DNA of 64,000 nucleotides from Flavipsychrobacter sp. GTDB taxonomy: Bacteria > Bacteroidota > Bacteroidia > Chitinophagales > Chitinophagaceae. Where the stretch lies: the NCBI GenBank assembly GCA_031292525.1, contig JARLGY010000018.1:248001-312000 (forward strand), given 5' to 3'. The position numbers and the translations under genes are program-made. Under the pieces are notes generated by a model. It saw only the letters and a list, made by a program, of their open reading frames with translations. It was not told the origin of the DNA and searched no databases. This document shows positions 53,204-62,790 of this stretch, in pieces (position 1 is the stretch's first letter; each line of letters begins with the position of its first letter).

Positions 53204-53857
53204 ATGAGCTTTTTCAACGATACATATAACCGTTTTGCCGGCAAAAAGGTACAGCGTATAGAAGCCATTAGCGATGGTGTTTTTGCTGTGGCACTTACCT
53301 TGCTGGTGCTCGATATTAAAGTCCCACCCACAGCAGGTATCAAAACCGAAGCCGAACTCGTTGCGGCATTCTGTGCGCTCACGCCCAAGTTGCTTACCTA
53401 CTTCCTTAGTTTCATGACCCTGGGGATTTTCTGGACCGGCCAGACAGCACAATACAACTTCATAGAAAAAAGCGACCGAGACCTCAATTGGATAGCGCTT
53501 TTCTTTCTATTGGTGGTTTCATTGCTACCCTTCACTACCGCCTTTCTTGGCGAGCATTTCAATTTCCACTTCTCGGTGGGCTTATATTGGTTAAATATCT
53601 TCCTATTGGGTCTTATGCTGTACATTCATTGGAACTATGCCTACAAAAATGGCTATGTAACAGTACCCGAAGCCGAGCGTAGCGCCATAAATAAAGCGGT
53701 ACGCATGCGTATCATTACAGCCCAATGCATGTATGCAGCGGCGGCGCTATTATGCTTTGTTAGTAATTACCTCAGCATCTTCATTATCATAGCTATCCAG
53801 CTCAACTATGCATTTGTTTTCTTCCGCCGATGGAACAAAACATCTGTTCATCCTTAA
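53204..53857 (+). CDS. TMEM175-family potassium channel-like protein (DUF1211)
   Basis: 217 residues from the ATG at 53204; a longer open frame overlaps the divergent gene and is not needed. The hallmark RIEAISDGVFAVALTLLVLD in helix 1 matches RxxxFSDxVFAIAxTLL except that Phe is Ile. Six membrane helices in total, a single TMEM175 repeat, as usual for bacteria where four subunits make a K+ channel. Upstream TACAATTTCG is a near-consensus -7 element. Confidence 0.87.
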   Translation: MSFFNDTYNRFAGKKVQRIEAISDGVFAVALTLLVLDIKVPPTAGIKTEAELVAAFCALTPKLLTYFLSFMTLGIFWTGQTAQYNFIEKSDRDLNWIALFFLLVVSLLPFTTAFLGEHFNFHFSVGLYWLNIFLLGLMLYIHWNYAYKNGYVTVPEAERSAINKAVRMRIITAQCMYAAAALLCFVSNYLSIFIIIAIQLNYAFVFFRRWNKTSVHP

Positions 53858-53869
53858 TTATAAAATTGA

Positions 53870-54844
53870 TCACTCCGAAAAATACTTCAACTCTTCTCTT
53901 AGGTCCAGGAACGGGTGCCTGCCCAGCAGGTTGGTAATACGCGCTGTATAATCAGCCTTAAACTTTTTGTGCGCTTCAGTTTGGGGGAACCGGGGCCTGT
54001 GCATACGCGCCGTAATAATATCCAGCACTTCCTGCATCACATCCTGTATCCCTGGGTTAACACAAGCCGCTACAAACTGCTCCCATATATAGGTAGTAGC
54101 CAGGTAGTTAGGGTGTACAAAATCTATATCGTAATAACGATAATCGCGCAGTATGTCTATCAATAGTTCATACGCAGGGAAATAAGCGACATGGGCAAAA
54201 TTGCTGCACAGGGTATGTACAGCTTCTATCAGTCTTGCTTTGCTTCTGTTATTTTCCATTACCCCTTCACGCACGTGGCGCACAGGGCTTATAGTAAAAA
54301 TAATGCGCGCTCCCGGGTTCACGTCATATATACGCTGTATCGTGTTGGCCAGTGCAGCTTCTATTTCATTTATTTCCAGCAGCCTTTTATTAAACCATTG
54401 TGCCGGGGCTCTGTGATTATTGGATACTGGTAGTCCCGTCTCTTTCAGGTAATACTGGAAAGCTGTTCCTAATGTTATTATGACCCAGTCTGCTTCAAGT
54501 ATAAAATCAGCCGCTTCCTCCTGCGATTGATTAATAGCATCCAGGGCTACATTAGGATCTATATTGGAATAGCGACTGTGGTGGTGCCAACTATTCCATA
54601 CCTCGTTCAGGTAAAAAAGATCTTCCGGCGCATATGTACGTCGCTCTATATAACTGTCCAGGCTGTCAGCTACACTCAGCGGGTTAAACAAAATGCCATT
54701 AGGGTTACTCAGTGTACGGAACTTATAGCCACTCAGCCTGTCAGCCATATGCTCTGTAAAGCACGATCCGGTAAGTAATATAGAATCGGTGTATGTAATA
54801 GGATCAGCCAGTGGCCTTATATCCAGTTGCAGTGTCAGTTGCAT
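53870..54844 (-). CDS. GSCFA-domain protein
   Basis: 324 residues from the ATG at 54844. The name-giving motif LLTGSCFTEHMADRL is at about 24-38; later blocks are NPNGILFNPLSV, WNSWHHHSRYS, ADWVIITLGTA and IIFTISPVRHVREG. GSCFA proteins resemble SGNH/GDSL hydrolases and are nearly confined to Bacteroidota and some Proteobacteria; the substrate is unknown. A -7 element ends 3 nt before the start codon. Confidence 0.92.
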   Translation of the reverse strand: MQLTLQLDIRPLADPITYTDSILLTGSCFTEHMADRLSGYKFRTLSNPNGILFNPLSVADSLDSYIERRTYAPEDLFYLNEVWNSWHHHSRYSNIDPNVALDAINQSQEEAADFILEADWVIITLGTAFQYYLKETGLPVSNNHRAPAQWFNKRLLEINEIEAALANTIQRIYDVNPGARIIFTISPVRHVREGVMENNRSKARLIEAVHTLCSNFAHVAYFPAYELLIDILRDYRYYDIDFVHPNYLATTYIWEQFVAACVNPGIQDVMQEVLDIITARMHRPRFPQTEAHKKFKADYTARITNLLGRHPFLDLREELKYFSE

Positions 54845-54847
54845 AAG

Positions 54848-54855
54848 CAAATGTA
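54848..54855 (-). promoter_or_regulatory. Candidate -7 element giving a leaderless GSCFA mRNA
   Basis: Minus-strand TACATTTG matches TAnnTTTG and lies only 3 nt from the ATG. No -33 box was found; a terminator hairpin starts 13 bp upstream. Confidence 0.4.
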
Positions 54856-54868
54856 GGTGAAAAAATAT

Positions 54869-54891
54869 GGGACGTTCTTTTGGAACGTCCC
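54869..54891 (-). terminator. Terminator hairpin upstream of GSCFA
   Basis: Perfect 9-bp stem GGGACGTTC / GAACGTCCC with a 5-nt loop; minus-strand sequence continues ATATTTTTT. It would stop read-through from the response regulator gene. Confidence 0.7.
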
Positions 54892-55011
54892 GTGATAATA
54901 TTTTTATAAAATTACCGCCAAAAGCAAAGGTCTAAATTGTCGGTCACATTACTATGCTGTAGATTTCCTCAGTTGGGCAGAACAGTAGCAATGCTGCCTG
55001 CACAAAGCTGC

Positions 55012-55081
55012 GTTGGCAGCAGCGGTAATCGCTGCCAACTGCCTTTTTTCCTTACTTTTTTTGGCATCAAAAAAAGTAAGG
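55012..55081. repeat. Two adjacent strong hairpins in the regulator-GSCFA gap
   Basis: GTTGGCAGC (55012-55020) pairs with GCTGCCAAC (55031-55039), followed by TGCCTTTTTT on the plus strand. Next, CCTTACTTTTTTTG (55050-55063) pairs perfectly over 14 bp with CAAAAAAAGTAAGG (55068-55081), loop GCAT. The second can act as a terminator on either strand. The first looks like a plus-strand terminator although no plus-strand gene lies upstream. Confidence 0.6.
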
Positions 55082-55132
55082 AATGAAGAACAATTTTTTA
55101 GAGCAAATAAATAATATATACTTACGGCCAAA

Positions 55133-55828
55133 TTAATCAGGCACTACCAGCCTGAATCCATTACCATGTATGTTCACTATTTCAACACTGCTATCTTCCT
55201 TCAGGTATTTGCGCAGTTTGGCTATATAAACATCCATACTACGCCCGTTAAAGTAAGTATCACTACCCCATATGCGTTTCAGGGCCGATTCGCGTGGCAG
55301 CAAGTCATTCTTATATTCGCATAGCATCAGCAGCAGTTCATTTTCTTTAGGAGAAAGCGTTTGCGCATTACTACCATGTTGCAGCGTACGTAGTTTGCTG
55401 TTATAGCTGTAGCTGCCTATATTAAACTCAACCTGCCCATGGTTTTTCTCCTGCAGCTCCTGGTTGCGTTTCAGCACTGCTTTTATTTTATGCAGCAATA
55501 CTTCGCTATCAAACGGTTTTGTTATATAGTCATCAGCGCCCAGCTTGTAGCCGTTTAGTATATCATCCTTCATGCTTTTCGCCGAGAGGAAGAATAAAGG
55601 CACATCAGGGTCCACATTGCGTATTTCTTCTGCCAGCGTAAAACCATCCATATTAGGCATCATCACATCCAGCAGGCAAATGTCAAATTTCTCACGGCGA
55701 AAGGCTGCAAGTCCAAGAATACCATCACGCGCCAGTTCTACTATAAAATCATTCAGTTCCAGGTAGTTTTTAAGTACCTGTCCAAAATTGCTGTCGTCTT
55801 CTACCAGTAAAACCTTGTTTTTTTCCAT
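55133..55828 (-). CDS. rprY: OmpR-family response regulator (RprY-like)
   Basis: 231 residues: receiver domain with phospho-acceptor Asp54 (CLLDVMMPNMDG), acidic pair Asp11/Asp12, Ser82 and Lys104 (DDYITKPFDSE); then a winged-helix DNA-binding domain ending SSVEIVNIHGNGFRLVVPD. The N-terminal sequence and the R-S-M-D-V-Y-I-A-K-L-R-K recognition helix fit the RprY type conserved in Bacteroidota. No histidine kinase gene is adjacent, so it is an orphan here. Confidence 0.9.
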   Translation of the reverse strand: MEKNKVLLVEDDSNFGQVLKNYLELNDFIVELARDGILGLAAFRREKFDICLLDVMMPNMDGFTLAEEIRNVDPDVPLFFLSAKSMKDDILNGYKLGADDYITKPFDSEVLLHKIKAVLKRNQELQEKNHGQVEFNIGSYSYNSKLRTLQHGSNAQTLSPKENELLLMLCEYKNDLLPRESALKRIWGSDTYFNGRSMDVYIAKLRKYLKEDSSVEIVNIHGNGFRLVVPD

Positions 55829-55890
55829 ATTTACGCTTATATTATTATCAAATATAAATTGGCTTATCGGCTTTTGTCACAAATATTTTG

Positions 55891-56934
55891 TTAAAAGAAG
55901 GTAGGACAGTTATAAGATTTCTTAGCCCGTGAGAAACCACCATAAATACCTTGGTAAATAAGAGAGAATTCCATGGCCCCATTTCCGGCATTATAAGGTG
56001 CTAATCTCGATATGGTTGCGTCATAAGATGCTGTTACTTGTACCCCTCCCCACTGGAAGCCCACAACCCCTATCACGGCATCATTCAACCTGTTGAATGC
56101 GCCCAGTATCAATTGGGTACTCAAAACATCATGCCCCGACAGGTAAACACGAAACAACGAGCCATAAGTCAGCTCATATGCTCCCTTTTGGGTAGCAAAG
56201 TAGATAGACGGGTTGATAATATACCCAGTAGTAGGCTTAAATACTCCATCAATATCTGCAGTGGGCCTTATTCCCAGTTGATTTTGCGATCCGTAAAAGC
56301 TCTCAACCGGCTGGTTAATGTTAGCTACGCCCGCACCTACTTTTATATAAACATCATCATTAGGAAAGTATGCATAGTTAATACCCGCGCCCACATCAGC
56401 ATAGTTAGTTTTAATAATTCCATTCTTCTCTGCGTTAGGCAGGCTGCCGTTAAATGCAAAGCCATCCCATTGGCTGTCAAAGGTAAGTGCATCATAGTTC
56501 ACACTGCGTTGGGCATACCCCCCTTCCAGTCCCAGGCTCAGCAGGCTGGTTCGGGTTATAGCCAGGTGGTAGGCCGCAGTCACCTCCATATGGGTCAACG
56601 CCAGGTTGCCATCCCCTGCTTTATCGCTAAACAGGGCGCCGCCTAGTCCCAGCCAGCTATGTACATCACCATCGTTCTGCCTGTTGTTCGGTACTTTAAA
56701 ATCCGCAAACGCTGAGAACGTATTGTATGGCACCGGCACCGACGACCATTGGTTACGGAAGTTGGCTCCTATCCTATAGTCATAGTCAGGCATCATAGCC
56801 GTATTGGCAGGGTTCACCAGCAGCGGTGCATTGTAGTACTGCGAGAAATGTATGCTTTGCGCCTTGGCAGTTATACCACACAATGCCATACACATACAGG
56901 CCAATACCTTTTTATATAGTGGTTCGTATTTCAT
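55891..56934 (-). CDS. PorP/SprF-family type IX secretion outer-membrane protein
   Basis: 347 residues with a signal peptide to about 25. The family start SIHFSQYYNAPLLVNPANTA is clear, then a barrel with YRIGANFRNQWSSVPVPYNT. PorP/SprF proteins sit in the outer membrane and help secrete or anchor a partner with a CHU_C-type C-terminal domain. The partner is almost certainly the 1355-residue protein directly upstream (4 bp apart, same strand). Confidence 0.93.
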   Translation of the reverse strand: MKYEPLYKKVLACMCMALCGITAKAQSIHFSQYYNAPLLVNPANTAMMPDYDYRIGANFRNQWSSVPVPYNTFSAFADFKVPNNRQNDGDVHSWLGLGGALFSDKAGDGNLALTHMEVTAAYHLAITRTSLLSLGLEGGYAQRSVNYDALTFDSQWDGFAFNGSLPNAEKNGIIKTNYADVGAGINYAYFPNDDVYIKVGAGVANINQPVESFYGSQNQLGIRPTADIDGVFKPTTGYIINPSIYFATQKGAYELTYGSLFRVYLSGHDVLSTQLILGAFNRLNDAVIGVVGFQWGGVQVTASYDATISRLAPYNAGNGAMEFSLIYQGIYGGFSRAKKSYNCPTFF

Positions 56935-56938
56935 GTTG

Positions 56939-59900
56939 TTAGCGCAATAATGTTACATTTCCTTTCTTCTGCAATGTAGTACCGTCTATAAATGTTACCC
57001 GCAGCACATACGCATATGCATCCATTTCCTGTGGCTTGCCGTTATAGGTGCCATCCCATCCCTTATCCTGGCTGGTAGTTTCAAACACAAGCTGTCCCCA
57101 ACGGTTAAATATCATTAGGTCCATTGTTTGTATGGCTGCGCCTCTTACATATAGTATATCGTTGGCGCCGTCTCCATTGGGCGAAAAGGCAGTAGGCAGA
57201 TCCGCAAGAGGTCGTATATCGGCGCTGGTAGCTTTGCATAGTTTAGATGGACAACTCAGCCTGTTATATGCAGTAAGGCAGGCGTTATATTGCCCGGTAC
57301 GTTTATATAGGTGGGTGGGGCTCACTTCCGTGCTCCCGGTATTATCTCCAAAGTCCCATGCGTAGCGCACAGCCCCTATGGATAAGTTGGAAAATGTAAC
57401 AGGTAAATTGGTAACAGGTATTGTTGGCGATACTGAGAAATCGGCTACCGGCCCATTGATGATATAAATATTCTTCCTGAAAGTATCAGTACCGTTGCAC
57501 GATGCGCTGTTGATCACGACTTGAATTATGGTATATAAACCTGTGTCCTGGAACTGGTAAAGCGTATTGGTAGCGTTGCCTGTTGTAGATTGGCCATTAC
57601 CAAAATAGTAGTTAATAATGGTGGCATTTTCAGCTGTTGTACCAAAGTTCACGTCTGTTTTTACACAAGCTGTATCATTCGAGGTAAACCCTGCAGCTAC
57701 CTTTATCCCATTAAATTTGAGTGTCTTTGCCACGGTGTCCAGTGCGTTACATGCAGTTGTGTCGTTGGTGCTGAGCGTAACAGTATAGGTACCTGCCGTA
57801 GCATAGGTATGTGGTGGAGGATTATTGCCCGTATAGGTGGTGCCATCGCCAAAATTCCAGGTGTACACAGTAGCTGCGGTGCCCTTTGACGAGTCTGTGA
57901 ATATGGCAATGTAGGGTGCGCAGCTATCTGGCAATACATAACTAAATGCAGGTGTTATTTTATTGCTAGCCACCTTTATAGTAAGGTAGGCTGTATCTGC
58001 TTTGTTGCACGAATTTAGGTTAGTAGTAATCAGCCGCACAGTATAATTGCCCGCGTTGTTAAATGTATGCGACGGCGAATATGTCGCACTGGTACCGCCA
58101 TCTCCAAAGGTCCATTGGTAAGTGGCTCCGTTTACACTCTGGTTCTGGAACTGTACTGTATATGGTGCACAGCCTTTTGCGCTGGGCAATGCAGTGGCCC
58201 CGGCGCTCACCAGCGGGTAAAAGGTGAGTATGTGCGATACACTGTCGGTAGTAACGCACAGCGTTGGGTCGGTCATAGTAAGCACAACAGTATAACTGCC
58301 GGTAGTGGAGTACGTATGGTTAGGTGGTGTTGTACCCGTATAGCTGGTTCCGTCGCCAAAATTCCATGTATATACGGTAGACGCTGTGCCTTGTTGCGAC
58401 GTATTGATGAAGTGTGCCACATATGGCCCGCAACTATCCAGTTTCACTATAGTAAACAGCGGCACCACACCACCCGAATCAACTGTGATATTTATATATC
58501 CGGTGTCCACAAGTTTTGAGCAGGCATTGCTGTTCTGCACAATAAGCTTGACCACATAATGCCCCGCTACAGTGTAAGTATGCGACGCACTAAATGTACT
58601 AACCGTTGGGGACCCATCACCAAAATCCCAGGTATACGTCGCACCATTGCTACTCAAATTAGAGAACTGTACAAACAGCGGCGCACAACCCTGGCCACTG
58701 GTAGGATTTGGAGATGCTACAGCATTAACCGGGCCAAACTGGAAAGCTATTTTTAGGGCTGCCTCATTACAATTACCGGATTGGTCTGTAAGACTCCATA
58801 CATTTGATGGTTGTGTTGGAAAGGCTGTTTGAGCTGGGATACGACTGTCTCCGGCACATCCACCGCATATACCCTGGTATATAATGCCATATTTGTCAAA
58901 TCGACTTGTGCCACCATCTACGTGCTCACCTTTTGCTGGATCAATTTCGTTTCTACCGAAGTATGTTGCGTAAAGTAGGTTTTGCATATTCTTGCTCAGG
59001 CAAATAAAATAAAAATCGTTACCATCTGTAGTCGCTTGCACCGCATTCGAAGTTACAGGCATATTGGTGGTACCAGCGCTTGCTGGTGGGTTTCCGCCAA
59101 ACAAGTTTAGTCCCAGGTTTCCACCCCAACCTGAAATGTAAATATTGCCACAGGTATCCACCAGAAACGCAACGGGAGATATATTGGTTGCAGTTGTAGT
59201 ACCTGATCCATACACTGTAGATAATTGGTTTGTGCTCAAATTACTATCCAACCTCATAATAAATTGGCTGGAACCTGGGTTGGAATATACTCCAGTCGAT
59301 ACCGGGAACCCTCCCAATGTCTGCCCCATGGTATACACATTATTATTTACATCTACCTGTATGCCATATACCTGGTCATAAGCCGCAGTGCCTATATAGG
59401 TCGATTTTTGTATAGGATATGTTCCTCCATTCTGGAATTTGGTGATCCACCCATCCGCAGGTGCCCCCTGATAAGTAGCATGGAAACTACCTGCTGTAGT
59501 GGGGAAATTGCTACTTTGCGTACCACCGGCTACGTATATCGATGCCTGGCTGGTATCAAAAGCAATCACATATGCTGCATCATCACTGCTGCCGCCCAGG
59601 TAAGTACTCCAAAGCAGAGTAGTAAGGGTACTATTAAGTTTTATGATCACTGCATCCTGGTTACCACTGAGCGCTGTTTGTATAGGATGTACTGTTGGGA
59701 AATTGGTAGATTGCGTAGAGGCCGCTACATAAACATTACCCTGCCTGTCTAGTTGCACTTCGCTACGCGCATCGTCCCCGTAATTATGTTTCAGGTTGCC
59801 AAAAATATATTCACTGGGGTTATAGCTCACCACATCTGGTCCTGACCCGCCAACATACGTAGATGCTAACAAACTAGTTCCTGTTGAATTGAACTTTGAA

Positions 59901-61006
59901 ATAATTATGTCTGCATCACCATTTGCTGTAACATCATAAGCGCCCGCTGTTACAGGGAAATCGCTTGAGTAACTTCTTCCGGCAACGATAAGATTATAGT
60001 TAGCATCAACTATCAAACTATGTGGTTGTTCATTGTCACTGCCTCCTAGGTAGGTGGCATATATCCTGTTGGTACCTGTAGCATTAAACTTCATAATAGC
60101 AATATCATCGGCATATTGGCTACCAGTGCTAGGGGAACCGCCATTGAATGTTATTTGATATGCTCCGGTGCTAACTGGGTAGCCCGTACTGTGCGCTATA
60201 CCACCAGCATAAAAATCACCTTGATCATCGTAGGTCGCAGTAAAGCCCCAGTTATCAGCAGTAGAGCCGGTAAACGTACAAAAAACAATAGTTGGGTCTA
60301 TCACCAGTGTCTGCGTCTGGTCATACCCGTCTGGCATAGTAAATGTTACCTGGTCCCCATTCACAGTGTAGTTGCAGGCTATTTCTACTTTTGCATCATT
60401 TATGTATTGATAGGCGTAGGGCTTCATTTCCTGCATTTCCCCTACAGATGTTGATATGATCAGATTGCCCGCCTTATTTGTGCGCAACCCGTTTACACCT
60501 TTATAACTCAGTATTATTTGCTTTGGGTCTGCATCCGGCTGCACATCAAATTCGTACTCCATGTTCCCCTTGTCCGATGATACATGCATATCGATCCCCT
60601 TATACACGTTTTTATAGTCAATATCATAGTATGGGTGTATATTCGATTTCCAGCGTGTTGCATCCTTGCCTAAATAGTAATTATAATAAGTGGTTTGTGG
60701 TTTGCTCCCTACTATCAATGGCATATTACTGCCTTCAAAAACCACTTTATAAGCGTGAAAATTCAGCACAGGCTTAGTAGCAGTCTGCCCATGGTGGTAA
60801 GCATCCATTTTCTCAGCATTATCGGCAGCATTCAGCACATAAGTAAAGCAATTGCTCTCCAGGTATATCTCGCCCTTACCAGATGTCGCTTTATATTTAA
60901 ATGGTCCGTCCCATTGCCCTTGGTTTTCTATAAACTCTATATTGTTTTGGGCATAGAGTTGCATAGGCAAAAGAAGTAGGATATAATAGAGTAGCCGTAA
61001 TCTCAT
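56939..61006 (-). CDS. Large secreted SBBP/PKD protein with gliding-motility C-terminal domain
   Basis: 1355 residues. After a signal peptide, an N-terminal module with IEFIENQGQWDGPFKYKA and a set of SBBP beta-propeller repeats (for example STYLGGSSDDAAYVIAFDTS) reach to about 760. Six PKD-type modules follow (TWDFGDGSPTVS, TWNFGDGTSYTG and others), with the first and third alike and the second and fourth alike. The end TAFSPNGDGANDILYVRGAA … WDGTYNGKPQEMDAYAYVLR is the T9SS type B (CHU_C) domain. Likely anchored at or released from the surface by the downstream PorP/SprF protein. Confidence 0.92.
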   Translation of the reverse strand: MRLRLLYYILLLLPMQLYAQNNIEFIENQGQWDGPFKYKATSGKGEIYLESNCFTYVLNAADNAEKMDAYHHGQTATKPVLNFHAYKVVFEGSNMPLIVGSKPQTTYYNYYLGKDATRWKSNIHPYYDIDYKNVYKGIDMHVSSDKGNMEYEFDVQPDADPKQIILSYKGVNGLRTNKAGNLIISTSVGEMQEMKPYAYQYINDAKVEIACNYTVNGDQVTFTMPDGYDQTQTLVIDPTIVFCTFTGSTADNWGFTATYDDQGDFYAGGIAHSTGYPVSTGAYQITFNGGSPSTGSQYADDIAIMKFNATGTNRIYATYLGGSDNEQPHSLIVDANYNLIVAGRSYSSDFPVTAGAYDVTANGDADIIISKFNSTGTSLLASTYVGGSGPDVVSYNPSEYIFGNLKHNYGDDARSEVQLDRQGNVYVAASTQSTNFPTVHPIQTALSGNQDAVIIKLNSTLTTLLWSTYLGGSSDDAAYVIAFDTSQASIYVAGGTQSSNFPTTAGSFHATYQGAPADGWITKFQNGGTYPIQKSTYIGTAAYDQVYGIQVDVNNNVYTMGQTLGGFPVSTGVYSNPGSSQFIMRLDSNLSTNQLSTVYGSGTTTATNISPVAFLVDTCGNIYISGWGGNLGLNLFGGNPPASAGTTNMPVTSNAVQATTDGNDFYFICLSKNMQNLLYATYFGRNEIDPAKGEHVDGGTSRFDKYGIIYQGICGGCAGDSRIPAQTAFPTQPSNVWSLTDQSGNCNEAALKIAFQFGPVNAVASPNPTSGQGCAPLFVQFSNLSSNGATYTWDFGDGSPTVSTFSASHTYTVAGHYVVKLIVQNSNACSKLVDTGYINITVDSGGVVPLFTIVKLDSCGPYVAHFINTSQQGTASTVYTWNFGDGTSYTGTTPPNHTYSTTGSYTVVLTMTDPTLCVTTDSVSHILTFYPLVSAGATALPSAKGCAPYTVQFQNQSVNGATYQWTFGDGGTSATYSPSHTFNNAGNYTVRLITTNLNSCNKADTAYLTIKVASNKITPAFSYVLPDSCAPYIAIFTDSSKGTAATVYTWNFGDGTTYTGNNPPPHTYATAGTYTVTLSTNDTTACNALDTVAKTLKFNGIKVAAGFTSNDTACVKTDVNFGTTAENATIINYYFGNGQSTTGNATNTLYQFQDTGLYTIIQVVINSASCNGTDTFRKNIYIINGPVADFSVSPTIPVTNLPVTFSNLSIGAVRYAWDFGDNTGSTEVSPTHLYKRTGQYNACLTAYNRLSCPSKLCKATSADIRPLADLPTAFSPNGDGANDILYVRGAAIQTMDLMIFNRWGQLVFETTSQDKGWDGTYNGKPQEMDAYAYVLRVTFIDGTTLQKKGNVTLLR

Positions 61007-61229
61007 CAGTAGTTAAAATTGTAAGTTTTGCTTCGCGAAGTCGCATAGAAACACCACATATACTTGCGATCAATTTCGTTTTCCTTCGTAAGTAAATTTA
61101 ACATATTTTATCCAATTACCTGTCTAATTAGTTGGCAATACCTCCATTTGTAGGGGTGAACAATACTTTTGCTGCTCTAACAATAATTGCGGTCTTTTGC
61201 ATCTTACATACTATTAAGAGTATTTATAA

Positions 61230-62168
61230 ATGAAGTATTATATTTTTAGTGCACTTTTTTATTTGCTCTGCACCCCATCTGCTTTCGCGGCAAACGAGGT
61301 TACACTAAAGGGCTATATCGGTATAGAGGGTGGCGAGTCGTTCTCCTACAAAATAGTATTCACAGATTCTGTAGGGTTTATCCGTGGCTATTCTCTCACT
61401 TACGTACAGGAAGCAAAAGAAACCCGTTCAGCTATCAGCGGCTACCTCGATAGAGTCAACCATACTATTACCTTCAAAGAACTCAATATCCTGTACAACC
61501 ATGGTTTTCATAGCAACAATACAATGTGCCTTATCGATGCTACCCTCAAGTATGTACCAGACAATACGCAAACCGGCCATATAATGAAGGGCACCTATAA
61601 AAGTGCCGATGCAAGTGCCACCTATTGTGGCATGGGTACCGTTACCTTCATGAACGATGATATATTGAAAACACTTTTTGATACAGCTCCCGCAAAAGAT
61701 ACCATAGCCACAGTCAAAAAAACAGCGGTACCTATGTCCCGCAAGCCCGCTGGCATCCGGGTCACAGAAGTATCCTATCCTATCAATCCACACCCCATAC
61801 CTACTCCTGCAGCTAAAACCACAGAAGAGATAACCACTGGGATAGAAAAGATCTACGCATGGCAAACAGACACTGTCGTTATAGATATATGGGATGGTGG
61901 CACTATAGATGGCGATAGAGTTACAGTTCTATACAACGACAAAAAGATACTCACCAATTACCTCCTCACTGCTACTAAACGGCAACTGCGACTGCCTGTA
62001 TCTGCAACAGGTGTTGCTGTGCTCACCATCGCTGCCAATAACGAAGGCAGCGAGCCCCCCAATACTGCAAACCTCTTGCTTACAGATGGCGTCCAAACCT
62101 ATAGCATCATAGCCTACAACAACACCGGCAACGAAGCAACAATCAAAATAAAACGCGCCAAACAGTAA
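61230..62168 (+). CDS. Secreted protein with repeat-like C-terminal domain, unknown function
   Basis: 312 residues with a signal peptide cleaved near AFA|ANEV (residue 20). The N-terminal half is beta-rich with Cys in NTMCLIDA and ATYCGMGT. A Pro-rich linker follows (about 180-200). The C-terminal domain reads VIDIWDGGTIDGDRVTVLYN…LRLPVSATGVAVLTIAANNEG, a type of beta domain I have seen in Bacteroidota secreted proteins but cannot name with certainty. Function unknown. Confidence 0.65.
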   Translation: MKYYIFSALFYLLCTPSAFAANEVTLKGYIGIEGGESFSYKIVFTDSVGFIRGYSLTYVQEAKETRSAISGYLDRVNHTITFKELNILYNHGFHSNNTMCLIDATLKYVPDNTQTGHIMKGTYKSADASATYCGMGTVTFMNDDILKTLFDTAPAKDTIATVKKTAVPMSRKPAGIRVTEVSYPINPHPIPTPAAKTTEEITTGIEKIYAWQTDTVVIDIWDGGTIDGDRVTVLYNDKKILTNYLLTATKRQLRLPVSATGVAVLTIAANNEGSEPPNTANLLLTDGVQTYSIIAYNNTGNEATIKIKRAKQ

Positions 62169-62288
62169 TTCATTTTTGGGGCATCATACCCAATAACAAT
62201 TCATTTAAAGGGGCTTTACATCAGCTTAACAAGCCTTGGGGGCTCATTTGCAATTGCTTTATATACATTTGCACTCACAATTATGCTT

Positions 62289-62735
62289 ATGAAAAATTTG
62301 CTGCTTATTTCAACTGTTATTGCCTTTTCCTTTACTTGGGCTTCGTGCTCTGCTCCAAAAGGATTAAAATTCCAGAAGGTGCAGGATCTTACCATCCTTA
62401 AAGACAGGAATCATCCTTTTATTGTTTATCTGCAATTGTACAATCCCAACAAATTCCCACTCGAGATCAAGTATGGTAATATTGAAACCTTTCTCGAAGA
62501 TCAGCCGCTTGGAGAATTAAAGTACGATACCGTTATAAAAGTTGGGGGCAAAGAAACACTTAACCTTCCTTTAGCATACAACCCTGATTATCGCAATATG
62601 TTTGCCAATCCTGAAAAACGTCTTTCAGACCCCAACCTCAACGTAAAAATTAACGGCAGCCTTGCAGTAGAACATAAAACCAAATTCTACATCACAAACA
62701 TTCATTTCCAGGGCGATCTGCCCCAGGCACAATAA
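62289..62735 (+). CDS. LEA type 2 (WHy-domain) lipoprotein
   Basis: 148 residues from the second ATG at 62289 (ATG at 62283 is two codons earlier). Lipobox ending in Cys20 (FTWASC). The domain VYLQLYNPNKFPLEIKYGNI…LPLAYNP resembles the water-hypersensitivity/LEA14 fold. These small beta-sandwich lipoproteins are linked to envelope stress, with unknown ligand. A TACATTTG -7 element at 62264-62271 lies just upstream and a terminator follows. Confidence 0.75.
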   Translation: MKNLLLISTVIAFSFTWASCSAPKGLKFQKVQDLTILKDRNHPFIVYLQLYNPNKFPLEIKYGNIETFLEDQPLGELKYDTVIKVGGKETLNLPLAYNPDYRNMFANPEKRLSDPNLNVKINGSLAVEHKTKFYITNIHFQGDLPQAQ

Positions 62736-62756
62736 TTTACCCAATTACATATTCAA

Positions 62757-62787
62757 AGCCGGCTGTATCAACGGTCGGTTTTTTTTA
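62757..62787 (+). terminator. Terminator after the LEA-like gene
   Basis: Seven-bp stem AGCCGGC (62757-62763) with GTCGGTT (62774-62780), including two G-U pairs, followed by a T-run of about eight. Confidence 0.6.
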
Positions 62788-62790
62788 TTT

